This document shows, one piece after another, positions 7,696 through 13,656 of a stretch of 23,174 bases of DNA; positions within the stretch are counted from its first letter, which is position 1; the number at the start of each line of letters is the position of its first letter. The notes under the pieces were generated by a model that made no database searches, was not told where the DNA came from, and saw nothing but the letters and a program-made list of their open reading frames with translations. Origin of the DNA: Parcubacteria group bacterium RIFCSPHIGHO2_01_FULL_47_10b (GTDB taxonomy: Bacteria; Patescibacteriota; Minisyncoccia; 2-01-FULL-47-10); the NCBI GenBank assembly GCA_001824325.1, contig MHXC01000043.1:1-23174 (forward strand), given 5' to 3'. The translations under genes and the position numbers were made by a program.

Positions 7696-7723
7696 AGTAT
7701 AGCAGATTGGTGAAAAAAGTCAA
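7696..7723 (-). promoter_or_regulatory. Promoter of the 3D-domain gene
   Basis: On the minus strand TTGACT (7718-7723), a 16-bp spacer and TATACT (7696-7701), preceded by TG for an extended -10 box (TGCTATACT). The predicted start is near 7689, only about 8 nt before the terminator-like hairpin. Confidence 0.65.
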
Positions 7724-7735
7724 TGGCTGGTCTTG

Positions 7736-8173
7736 TTAGTCCTGGAGGGATCTCTGTTTTATGAAATAATCGATGTCAATTTTTGTAATTGAGGCAAGTG
7801 GCTGCGGTAAGTTATCGAGGGCAAAAAAACCTACGGCATCACACTTATCAGACTCCATTATTTTCGGCGCCTGTTCCCCTTCGATGCCCACAACAAACGC
7901 AGTCGTAACCCAATGCTGCTGCTCCTCCGGCACTATATGATCCATTGCAGGAAACTGCTTCAAAATTTCTATCTCAACCCCATGTTCTTCGTATATTTCC
8001 CTCTTGATTGCATCAGCTAGCCGCTCGCCAAATTCAACCTTTCCTCCAGGCGCCTCCCAATATCCCTTTCCATTGCGACAATTTTGACTTCGCTTCGCAA
8101 GAAAAATTTCCTTGTTTTCATTAAGGATGAGTGCGCATACAGCGACACCAATATGATCAATGCCGGGTTTCAT
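7736..8173 (-). CDS. Nudix hydrolase
   Basis: Hydrolyses nucleoside diphosphate-linked compounds, typically oxidised or unusual NTPs, using Mg2+. The 145 residues carry a complete Nudix box: G44, E50, then REIYEEHGV (58-66), matching G-x5-E-x7-REUxEExGU. The preceding LAKRSQNCRNGKGYWEAPGG is typical of MutT-like NTP pyrophosphatases. The start overlaps the stop of the HD gene by 4 nt (ATGA, 8170-8173), so the two are likely translated together. The exact substrate is unknown. Confidence 0.92.
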   Translation of the reverse strand: MKPGIDHIGVAVCALILNENKEIFLAKRSQNCRNGKGYWEAPGGKVEFGERLADAIKREIYEEHGVEIEILKQFPAMDHIVPEEQQHWVTTAFVVGIEGEQAPKIMESDKCDAVGFFALDNLPQPLASITKIDIDYFIKQRSLQD

Positions 8174-8751
8174 ATGTTGTTCCGAGTAAATACAATCTTT
8201 AACGCCTTATACCTCTCCCTCATTTCGTCCCTTACATCGTCAAAAAAAATCTTATTGTGAAAATCTCGCTCAATTTTTGCACCTACCCACGCAATAAATT
8301 CTTCATACGACTTGCCCTCGGGCATATGTTTCCATGCAAACTGAAGATAAAAATCAGTAGAAAGGTGCGCAAAGGCATCAGCGGTAGCAAGCACTTTTCC
8401 TTCAGGAGTTTGGGGCAAATTGCCTTCCTTGCAAGAATGGAGAGCGATAATCACCTCTGTAACCTCTCTAATTTCCTCCGATGAATATCCGGAATCTTTC
8501 AATATTTTGCAAGCTTCTCGAACCGAAATTGCTTCGTGATCGCTCGCATGTCTCCGCACAAAAGCATCACCAAGATCATGGAGCCACGCCCCCGCGACAG
8601 CTAAATCTTCATTAGCGCCATACTTTTTCGATAATTCTTCCGCGTTCGCAGCCACAACTTGCACATGCTCTTTCAGCATCCAATGGGCGAGATCGTCTTT
8701 CGACGACAGATAGGCATCGGTAACACGTTCAGCAACTTGATGGTGTTTCAT
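8170..8751 (-). CDS. HD-domain phosphohydrolase
   Basis: A 193-residue HD-superfamily metal-dependent phosphohydrolase. Metal ligands are visible as H29 (KEHVQVV), H58-D59 (GAWLHDLGD) and a later Asp in ATADAFAHLST. Relatives act on nucleotides or nucleic acid ends, but no substrate is evident. I start it at the ATG at 8751. The open frame continues upstream only because it reads through tRNA-Gly. The ATG lies 22 nt after the 3' end of that tRNA, so both are probably on one transcript, and the gene is coupled to the Nudix gene by a 4-nt overlap. A joint role in nucleotide clean-up is an inference from the pairing. Confidence 0.85.
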   Translation of the reverse strand: MKHHQVAERVTDAYLSSKDDLAHWMLKEHVQVVAANAEELSKKYGANEDLAVAGAWLHDLGDAFVRRHASDHEAISVREACKILKDSGYSSEEIREVTEVIIALHSCKEGNLPQTPEGKVLATADAFAHLSTDFYLQFAWKHMPEGKSYEEFIAWVGAKIERDFHNKIFFDDVRDEMRERYKALKIVFTRNNI

Positions 8752-8773
8752 AAGGTTTGAAAAAGTCTGTCTT

Positions 8774-8845
8774 AGCGGGCGAGCGGAATCGAACCGCCAT
8801 TTTCTGCTTGGCAAGCAGATATAATAACCGTTATACGACGCCCGC
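8774..8845 (-). tRNA. tRNA-Gly (anticodon GCC)
   Basis: Acceptor GCGGGCG/CGCCCGC. The anticodon stem TCTGC/GCAGA holds TTGCCAA, anticodon GCC. T arm GGCGG-TTCGATT-CCGCT, discriminator U, no CCA encoded. Its 5' end is only 6 nt after the stop codon of the HTH/LAGLIDADG-like gene, and the HD gene starts 22 nt after its 3' end. It must be cut from an mRNA-like precursor unless it has an internal promoter. Confidence 0.95.
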
Positions 8846-8851
8846 ATATGA

Positions 8852-9508
8852 CTAATAGGTGGTATAAAATAACTTAATCCATTGCAACACCTTTTCTTTA
8901 AAACCCCTGCCACCGACAATTACTGAACAAATCCCATGAGATAGTCGCTTTGTAGGATGTTTCCCTTGAATATATTGTGTTTTATGAAATTGTTCAAGGG
9001 GAACGCCACTTGCTTTGCTCCAAAATTTCTTACACACTTCATCTTTTAGGTCGGGATATAGAACTAAACTTGCCCGAAATTTTTCCGGAGGTACTTCACA
9101 CACTTCCCTCAAGAATCGTGAGAAAATTCGTATCATTTCAGGATTCGTGTTTGCTAGACGCACAACAGCATTCTCTGCCTTACTGTCCCCCTCCCCCCAG
9201 TACAAATTAATCCCGGCTACAAAAAGCGGATTTTCCAACAACATCGGAAATTCTTTTTCGGCTTGCTGTCTATTACTTTCTCTAATCGCCTCAAAACGTT
9301 CACAGCGCGCCTTATTGATCAGTCGTAAACGCTTTCGGCTAATGTAATTAGCTCGCCCAGTTAAATCCGCTTTAATGTCGCGCGACCAAGTTGTCCTCGA
9401 AAACCAATCAGAAAGGGTACTTTTTGCAATGCCTAATTCCTTGGCTATTTTGCTATAGCTTAAACCTTTTCGGCGCAACCTCTCTGCAATATGCTTATCA
9501 TTCCTCAT
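8852..9508 (-). CDS. HTH protein with LAGLIDADG-like domain
   Basis: A 218-residue protein with two parts. Residues about 8-37 form a helix-turn-helix like that of resolvases (LSYSKIAKELGIAKSTLSDW). A basic linker (about 45-82) leads to a domain with one LAGLIDADG-like motif, VAGINLYWGEG (97-107), followed by the usual strand-helix pattern (VVRLANTNPEMIRIFSRFLR). One motif per chain suggests a homodimer. It could be a homing endonuclease or a transcription factor that reuses the fold, as WhiA does. It has its own promoter with an AT-rich palindrome, starts 82 bp after an intron-bearing tRNA-Phe, and ends 6 nt before tRNA-Gly. A link to the intron is plausible but not shown. No Shine-Dalgarno is seen. 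Confidence 0.75.
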   Translation of the reverse strand: MRNDKHIAERLRRKGLSYSKIAKELGIAKSTLSDWFSRTTWSRDIKADLTGRANYISRKRLRLINKARCERFEAIRESNRQQAEKEFPMLLENPLFVAGINLYWGEGDSKAENAVVRLANTNPEMIRIFSRFLREVCEVPPEKFRASLVLYPDLKDEVCKKFWSKASGVPLEQFHKTQYIQGKHPTKRLSHGICSVIVGGRGFKEKVLQWIKLFYTTY

Positions 9509-9533
9509 AATAACTCATATTATTGAACCACTG

Positions 9534-9553
9534 TATAATATATTTATATTATA
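9534..9553. repeat. AT-rich palindrome over the HTH gene promoter
   Basis: TATAATATA (9534-9542), TT, then TATATTATA (9545-9553): 9-bp arms, perfectly inverted. It covers the -10 box and predicted start of the HTH/LAGLIDADG-like gene, a place where a dimeric repressor would block transcription. AT-rich palindromes also arise by chance. Confidence 0.45.
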
Positions 9554-9574
9554 TCACAGCTGTTCGTTTGTCAA
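9546..9574 (-). promoter_or_regulatory. Promoter of the HTH/LAGLIDADG-like gene
   Basis: A consensus TTGACA (9569-9574), a 17-bp spacer and TAATAT (9546-9551). An overlapping TATAAT has a 15-bp spacer. The predicted start is near 9539, about 30 nt before the ATG. Confidence 0.7.
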
Positions 9575-9590
9575 TGTTCAACTTTTACTA

Positions 9591-9927
9591 TGCCGCGAGT
9601 CAGAATCGAACTGACGACACAAGGCTCTTCCTTGTTGGTCTCTAGCTTTCGCTAGAGGTTGGACTATATCATCATCCTGCTGACGAATTATCAGTAGGAG
9701 CTGGGCGCTTCCCGCCTCATACAATCGAGGCAGTACTCCCTTACGGGATAGTCTCTACACCTTCCGCACACGTTTCCATAGCATGCAAGGTATGCGGCTT
9801 GGCTCGGGATTGCCCTTTGCAACCTGCAATGAAGGGTTTCCCCGAGTTCACCCAGTTTTTTGTAACGCATTACTGCGAAATGGCCCGAAGAATCCAGGCC
9901 TCTGCTCTACCACTGAGCTACCGCGGC
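9591..9927 (-). tRNA. tRNA-Phe (anticodon GAA) interrupted by a group I intron
   Basis: Exon 1 is 9896-9927 and exon 2 is 9591-9630, together 72 nt. Joined, they give acceptor GCCGCGG/TCGCGGC, D arm GCTCAGTGGTAGAGC, anticodon stem GAGGC/GCCTT around CTGAAGA (anticodon GAA), variable loop GTGTC (the same as in E. coli tRNA-Phe), T arm GTCAG-TTCGATT-CTGAC and discriminator A. No CCA is encoded. The intron lies after U33. Without splicing no anticodon loop can form, so the gene depends on removing the intron. Confidence 0.93.
9631..9895 (-). ncRNA. Group I self-splicing intron, 265 nt
   Basis: Positions are on the plus strand. P1: exon GGCCU (9900-9896) with GGGCC (9886-9882), U-G at the splice site. 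P10: UCUUC (9891-9887) with exon 2 GAAGA (9630-9626). P2: CGCA-GUAA-UGCG (9877-9866). P3: 9855-9849 with 9707-9701. P4: CTCGGG (9846-9841) with CCCGAG (9808-9803). P5: CCCTT (9836-9832) with AAGGG (9817-9813). P6: 8 bp, 9797-9790 with 9771-9764. P7: GACTAT (9753-9748) with ATAGTC (9667-9662). P8: about 9698-9676. P9: 7 bp with a GAAA loop (9657-9640). The last nucleotide is G (9631). The core GGGCAATCCCGAGCCAA closely resembles that of plastid trnL introns. Two extra hairpins between P7 and P3 (9747-9738, 9731-9714) recall subgroup IA. No ORF lies inside. Confidence 0.93.
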
Positions 9928-9999
9928 GTTATGAAAAATACAATGTGCCATTTGACCACAATCGTCGTGCTGCGATTTAATTCCCCTCTCGAACCCTTA

Positions 10000-10073
10000 T
10001 GGGCACTGAGGGACTCGAACCCCCGACCCCCTCGATGTAAACGAGATGCTCTAGCCAGCTGAGCTAAGTGCCC
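10000..10073 (-). tRNA. tRNA-Val (anticodon UAC)
   Basis: Acceptor GGGCACT/AGTGCCC. The anticodon stem TCTCG/CGAGG holds TTTACAT, anticodon TAC. T arm GGGGG-TTCGAGT-CCCTC, discriminator A, no CCA encoded. It lies in a same-strand run Leu(GAG)-Val(UAC)-Phe downstream of rplS. Confidence 0.94.
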
Positions 10074-10120
10074 ACGCGCCCAAAAACCTGCCCGCCTCCC
10101 TGCCATATCGCGACGCTCTC

Positions 10121-10201
10121 TGCCCAGAGTGGGACTCGAACCCACACGCCGTGAGGCACAGGCCCTCAACCTGCTGCGTATGCCAATTCCGCCATCTGGG
10201 C
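10121..10201 (-). tRNA. tRNA-Leu (anticodon GAG)
   Basis: Acceptor GCCCAGA/TCTGGGC. The anticodon stem GCAGG/CCTGT holds TTGAGGG, anticodon GAG. A long variable arm (GCCTCACGGC) marks a class II tRNA. T arm GTGGG-TTCGAGT-CCCAC, discriminator A, no CCA encoded. It starts 22 nt after the rplS stop codon. Confidence 0.94.
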
Positions 10202-10223
10202 TTATGTATTTTGTTGATCCGCC

Positions 10224-10751
10224 TTAAACTTTTACTTCTGAAGTCGGCCCTGTCCTGGTTTCCTCTTTAGCTTCAACTGGAGCTTCTGGCTTCGCCTGAA
10301 CAACGTCTGCTGCTTCCACTACTGCGGGAGCTGCTTCTTTAGGCAATGCGACTGCCTCCACCTCCTGCTGTACTACCTCCGCTGCTGTCTCTGTATCTGA
10401 AAGGTTGATCCGGCGCATCGAGGATTTCTTCCCTGTTTGCTGACGTACATAATAGAGCTTAGCTCGGCGAACTTTTGAATGTCGCAAAACCTTGATGCTC
10501 GAAATCTTCGGTGAATGCAACGGAAATGTTCGTTCCATGTAATAATTGCCATATTTCGCGCGGATCGTAATCATGCCTTCGGTGCCAACCCCGTGTTTCA
10601 TGGAAATAATGGTGCCTTCAAGCGGCTGCAAACGCTCCTTGTCGCCTTCTTTCACCTTCTGCATAACTTTCACCACGTCGCCAATAGCGAGCTTTGGGAG
10701 CTTTGTGCGTCGGTGTGCTGTTGTAATTGTTCGAATAAGTTGCTGGGTCAT
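10224..10751 (-). CDS. rplS: 50S ribosomal protein L19 with an acidic C-terminal tail
   Basis: A component of the large subunit near the interface with 16S rRNA. Residues about 1-117 are a standard bL19: LAIGDVVKVMQKVKEGDKER, LEGTIISMKHG, RTFPLHSPKISSIKVLRHSKVRRAKLYYVR. The last 58 or so residues (SDTETAAEVVQQEVEAVALP onward) are an Ala/Glu/Val/Pro-rich, probably unstructured tail absent from the usual 115-residue protein. The start is the only reasonable ATG, without a Shine-Dalgarno. A promoter lies just upstream, and the gene is followed by tRNA-Leu, tRNA-Val and tRNA-Phe on the same strand. Confidence 0.93.
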   Translation of the reverse strand: MTQQLIRTITTAHRRTKLPKLAIGDVVKVMQKVKEGDKERLQPLEGTIISMKHGVGTEGMITIRAKYGNYYMERTFPLHSPKISSIKVLRHSKVRRAKLYYVRQQTGKKSSMRRINLSDTETAAEVVQQEVEAVALPKEAAPAVVEAADVVQAKPEAPVEAKEETRTGPTSEVKV

Positions 10752-10777
10752 AATCGCATGTATTCAATGTATGCTAC

Positions 10778-10806
10778 AACATACCGTACCCATGGAGAAA
10801 AATCAA
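10778..10806 (-). promoter_or_regulatory. Promoter of rplS
   Basis: TTGATT (10801-10806), a 17-bp spacer and TATGTT (10778-10783) on the minus strand. The predicted start near 10771 gives a 20-nt leader. Confidence 0.5.
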
Positions 10807-10831
10807 GGATTTGTGTTCATCGATTCCGATA

Positions 10832-10884
10832 TTTTCTACCATAGTCAAAAAAGTTTGCAAGATTTTTCTACTATGGTCAAAAAA
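10832..10884. repeat. Pair of 21-bp direct repeats upstream of rplS
   Basis: TTTTCTACCATAGTCAAAAAA (10832-10852, 21 bp) recurs at 10864-10884 with two changes. The period is 32 bp, about three turns of the helix. Both copies lie upstream of the rplS promoter, centred near -71 and -103. They could be activator or repressor sites. Confidence 0.5.
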
Positions 10885-10889
10885 TCTTG
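10858..10889 (-). terminator. AT-rich hairpin after the pseudouridine synthase gene
   Basis: CAAGATTTTT (10858-10867) and AAAAATCTTG (10880-10889) form a perfect 10-bp stem with a 12-nt loop. On the minus strand it starts 10 nt after the stop codon at 10899 and is followed by a TTTTTT run (10847-10852). The stem is poor in GC, so termination may be weak. It overlaps the direct repeats. Confidence 0.4.
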
Positions 10890-10898
10890 TGCTTATAA

Positions 10899-11633
10899 CT
10901 ACACATTCTTCGCCGCCAATGAATCCAAAACTCTTTGTAGGTCTGGTGGCAATTCAGCTTCGAGGCGCAGTCGAACCCCTGTTGGACTAAGGCATTCCAC
11001 CGCATACGCATGGAGGAACAGTCGCTCGAGCCCATGATGATCCATTCGCTTGAATCCATATTTTTGATCGCCAATAATGGGGTGGTGGATCGCTTGGAGG
11101 TGTACGCGGATTTGGTGGGTGCGGCCTGTTTTGGGAAATACTGATAGGTATGTAGCGCCTTCGCTCGCGTCCTTTGCCTCGCCATTGTCGTCGTTCTGCA
11201 TAAACCGCTGCAACACTGCATACATCGTCACCGCGGGTCGTCCCTCGCTCTCATCGCCAACGCGCATCTTAAACGCAGCACGTCGTGATCGAGTAATATG
11301 TTTTTCAATAGTCCCCTGATTTTCGTGTATAATCCCGTGTACTAATGCGCGATACTCCTTTGAGATCGTACGATTTTTGAATTGGGCCTTGAGAGCATCG
11401 AATGCCTGCTGGGTTTTCGCCAATAGTAATACCCCAGACGTTGTTTTATCGAGCCGATGCATAATACCCGGCCGTATCGTAGGTTCATCCCCTACTCCCG
11501 CGCTCGCCGGATAGTGTTCGCGGAACCAGCCTGCGATGCTTAGCTGTGTATCTGTAGCGTCGACTGGGTGCGTGATAATACCAGCGGGCTTATTAACCGC
11601 AACCATGTCGGGAGAATCGTAGATGATGGTCAT
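10899..11633 (-). CDS. RluA/RluD-family pseudouridine synthase
   Basis: Converts specific uridines in rRNA or tRNA to pseudouridine. The 244 residues begin directly with the catalytic domain (IIYDSPDMVAVNKPAGIITH, 3-22). The signature HRLDKTTSG (59-67) holds the catalytic D62, and GRTHQIRVHL with HPIIGDQKYG follows in the C-terminal half. The N-terminal S4 domain of E. coli RluD is missing. I chose the ATG at 11633 because upstream codons would overlap the preceding gene and the homology begins here. It lies 22 nt after that gene and before rplS, a sensible place for an rRNA modification enzyme. The target position cannot be told. Confidence 0.9.
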   Translation of the reverse strand: MTIIYDSPDMVAVNKPAGIITHPVDATDTQLSIAGWFREHYPASAGVGDEPTIRPGIMHRLDKTTSGVLLLAKTQQAFDALKAQFKNRTISKEYRALVHGIIHENQGTIEKHITRSRRAAFKMRVGDESEGRPAVTMYAVLQRFMQNDDNGEAKDASEGATYLSVFPKTGRTHQIRVHLQAIHHPIIGDQKYGFKRMDHHGLERLFLHAYAVECLSPTGVRLRLEAELPPDLQRVLDSLAAKNV

Positions 11634-11655
11634 AGGTTGACTCAATGGCTTGATG

Positions 11656-12327
11656 CTACAATTCAATAAAGCGAATAGTTGAAATAATTCGCCTATCCTC
11701 ATCGGTTAATTGTTCTTTGTCCCAGGTTCGAGGAAAAGCAAACTCCCAAACCCCCGGGCTCTCTCTTGTTCCTCCGAGCATAATCGCGTAGTTTTGACCA
11801 AAGCCGCCGCTCAACACCTCATATGCAATGCGTCCATCAACGTTGATCTCACCAATCTTTTTCTTCATTGCGGAGAGTGATGAGATATATTCGTTTAGCG
11901 TTGCACTCTCGAGCACGCTTCCGCCCTGCGCATAATCATTGTTGATACTGGACCACCAACTCACTACAAAATTCTCAGCATAACTTGGTATTAATTCCTC
12001 TCGTGCAACTAATTCTTTGGTGTTAGAGGTAGATAATGAAACAATGTCTCCGTATAATCCGCGCTCATCAAGGTTGTGGCTTTCAATAAGCCAGTTCTCA
12101 GGATATTCAAATTCAAGCCTTATTTCTTCATTATGATAGAGTCGATATTCGGGAGACTCCGACACTGGGTTATTACTAATCGGAACGTCTTCGCTGGAAA
12201 CTACGTCTTCGTTTGGATTCAAAATGTTCCTACTGCTACCCTGATCAATAAAAAAGGCAACCACCGAAAAAATAGCGACAAGAAGAATGATGGCTCCAGG
12301 AAAAATTGTGTTTGCCTTGTTTTTCAT
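11656..12327 (-). CDS. Membrane-anchored extracytoplasmic protein, PsbP-like
   Basis: A 223-residue protein with one N-terminal membrane segment (PGAIILLVAIFSVVAFFI, about 10-27), then a Ser/Asn/Pro-rich linker and a globular outer domain. The segment RLEFEYPENWLIE (about 70-82) followed by VSLST is the opening pattern of PsbP-like domains common in secreted proteins of many bacteria. There is no lipobox Cys. Function is unknown. Its ATG lies only 5 nt from the 3' end of tRNA-Val(GAC), so both probably come from one transcript and tRNA maturation must trim right up to the start codon. Confidence 0.7.
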   Translation of the reverse strand: MKNKANTIFPGAIILLVAIFSVVAFFIDQGSSRNILNPNEDVVSSEDVPISNNPVSESPEYRLYHNEEIRLEFEYPENWLIESHNLDERGLYGDIVSLSTSNTKELVAREELIPSYAENFVVSWWSSINNDYAQGGSVLESATLNEYISSLSAMKKKIGEINVDGRIAYEVLSGGFGQNYAIMLGGTRESPGVWEFAFPRTWDKEQLTDEDRRIISTIRFIEL

Positions 12328-12332
12328 ATATT

Positions 12333-12406
12333 TGGGCGGTACAGGACTCGAACCTGTGACCTCTACAATGTCAATGTAGCGCTCTAACCAGCTGAGCTAA
12401 CCGCCC
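12333..12406 (-). tRNA. tRNA-Val (anticodon GAC)
   Basis: Acceptor GGGCGGT/ACCGCCC. The anticodon stem CTACA/TGTAG holds TTGACAT, anticodon GAC. T arm ACAGG-TTCGAGT-CCTGT, discriminator A, no CCA encoded. It is the second valine tRNA in the window. Confidence 0.95.
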
Positions 12407-12448
12407 GAAATGCTTCTGTATCTTATCTCTTTTTTCAAACAACTCCCC

Positions 12449-12522
12449 TGCGCGTGGATGGACTCGAACCATCGGCCACGGACTTATAAGGTCCGCGCTC
12501 TAACCAGCTGAGCTACACGCGC
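12449..12522 (-). tRNA. tRNA-Ile (anticodon UAU)
   Basis: Acceptor GCGCGTG/CACGCGC. The anticodon stem CGGAC/GTCCG holds CTTATAA, anticodon TAT, which reads AUA. T arm GATGG-TTCGAGT-CCATC, discriminator A, no CCA encoded. Most bacteria read AUA with a CAU anticodon modified to lysidine by TilS; an encoded UAU is rare. It follows the DHH phosphoesterase gene by 30 nt. Confidence 0.95.
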
Positions 12523-12552
12523 ACTCGTAGAACAAGGCTCTCATTCACAATG

Positions 12553-13656
12553 CTACGCCAATTCCCTCACTTTTTCAAGGACTTGCTCGAGTGTACCTTC
12601 CCCGGTGAACCCTGCGGCGAGCCGATGCCCGCCACCACCCAGCTTCTGCGCCAATGCTGAACAGTCATAATTATGTTCAGTGGTTGAGCGCAAGCTGCCG
12701 CTGATGGTGCCTGCTGCTGTCTGTTCTGTCCCCTCCTCTCGCAACAACAACCCAAAGCGCGCTTCTGGGATCGTTGCAATCACATTCGATAACCCACCCA
12801 GCGCTTCGCTGTCAGATTGAAATTGCTTGAGCACTGCGTGCGGTATCAGGCAATACGCGAACTGACCCGCCTCATCAAACTGAATCGCCCCGATAGCCCA
12901 CTGCCAGATACCGATTGCTTCGCGTGGAATTGAGGTAAATAGGGTCATCAACTGGTGCATAGGTGCTCCCTGTAGCAATAATGCTTCGGCGGCCTTCAGA
13001 GTACGCTGGGACGTATTTGCGTGCTTAAATCCGCCGGTATCAGTAATGATGCCAGTCATGAGGCACGTTGCAATATCGCGCGTTATCTCGATGCCTGGCG
13101 TAGCAACCTCTTTATTCCAGATCGGGACCGTGTAAAAAAGCATTTCGCAGCAACTCGACGCATCCGGATTCACCAGAACAACAGCTCCGCGCTGCTCCTG
13201 CCGCGGCGGGTGGTGGTCAATGGTAACGATATACGCGTCGGTGAGGGATTGCGCTGCCACATGATCCGCAAGCCCCGTTCGCGACCACGACGCATAATCC
13301 ATTCCCACGACAACCAACCCCTTTGGGGACCAATCAATCTCGCCTGCGTCGAACTCGATCTCCTCAAATCCGGGTAAAAACTGAAATGCCACTGGCTTGG
13401 GACCTGGGTTGAACATATGTATGACCTCACGCTTTGCAACAATCTCCCCCGCTGCGCTCGCCTGCTGCAACATATGCCATAACGCTAAAATCCCTGCGAT
13501 GGCATCACCGTCAGGGTCTTTGTGCGATACAATAACAATATGCTGCGCGTTGGAAATTTTGTTCCATAGCGCGAGCTCGAGGACTTTCTCGGGGCTATGC
13601 TGACTCGTCACCTTCGATGAGCTCTGCGATTTTTTTGCTAGCTGCTTCTTTGTCAT
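12553..13656 (-). CDS. DHH-family phosphoesterase (NrnA-like)
   Basis: A DHH/DHHA1 phosphoesterase; relatives such as NrnA degrade nanoRNAs and dephosphorylate pAp. Motifs in the 367 residues: SHKDPDGD (44-51), GMD (118-120), the DHH triad (147-149), TDTGGF (205-210) and the DHHA1 motif GGGGHRLAAGF (about 337-347). It follows infB and rbfA, the same order as in Firmicutes, which supports the assignment. The ATG at 13656 overlaps rbfA by 62 nt; a GTG at 13611 would reduce this to 17 nt. No Shine-Dalgarno helps. The first 25 residues are a basic, Ser-rich tail. Confidence 0.88.
   Translation of the reverse strand: MTKKQLAKKSQSSSKVTSQHSPEKVLELALWNKISNAQHIVIVSHKDPDGDAIAGILALWHMLQQASAAGEIVAKREVIHMFNPGPKPVAFQFLPGFEEIEFDAGEIDWSPKGLVVVGMDYASWSRTGLADHVAAQSLTDAYIVTIDHHPPRQEQRGAVVLVNPDASSCCEMLFYTVPIWNKEVATPGIEITRDIATCLMTGIITDTGGFKHANTSQRTLKAAEALLLQGAPMHQLMTLFTSIPREAIGIWQWAIGAIQFDEAGQFAYCLIPHAVLKQFQSDSEALGGLSNVIATIPEARFGLLLREEGTEQTAAGTISGSLRSTTEHNYDCSALAQKLGGGGHRLAAGFTGEGTLEQVLEKVRELA

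Noticed and set aside
8752..8919. N-terminal extension of the HD protein
   Set aside because: The added residues are the translation of tRNA-Gly and of the end of the gene upstream.
9896..9927. Reading tRNA-Phe exon 1 as a Ser tRNA (GGA after U33)
   Set aside because: GGA is the start of the intron. The joined exons give GAA and a short variable loop, whereas tRNA-Ser has a long variable arm.
9783..10062. Plus-strand open frames over the tRNA-Phe intron and tRNA-Val
   Set aside because: They run antisense through the group I core and a tRNA and show no protein features. The RNA structure explains the sequence.
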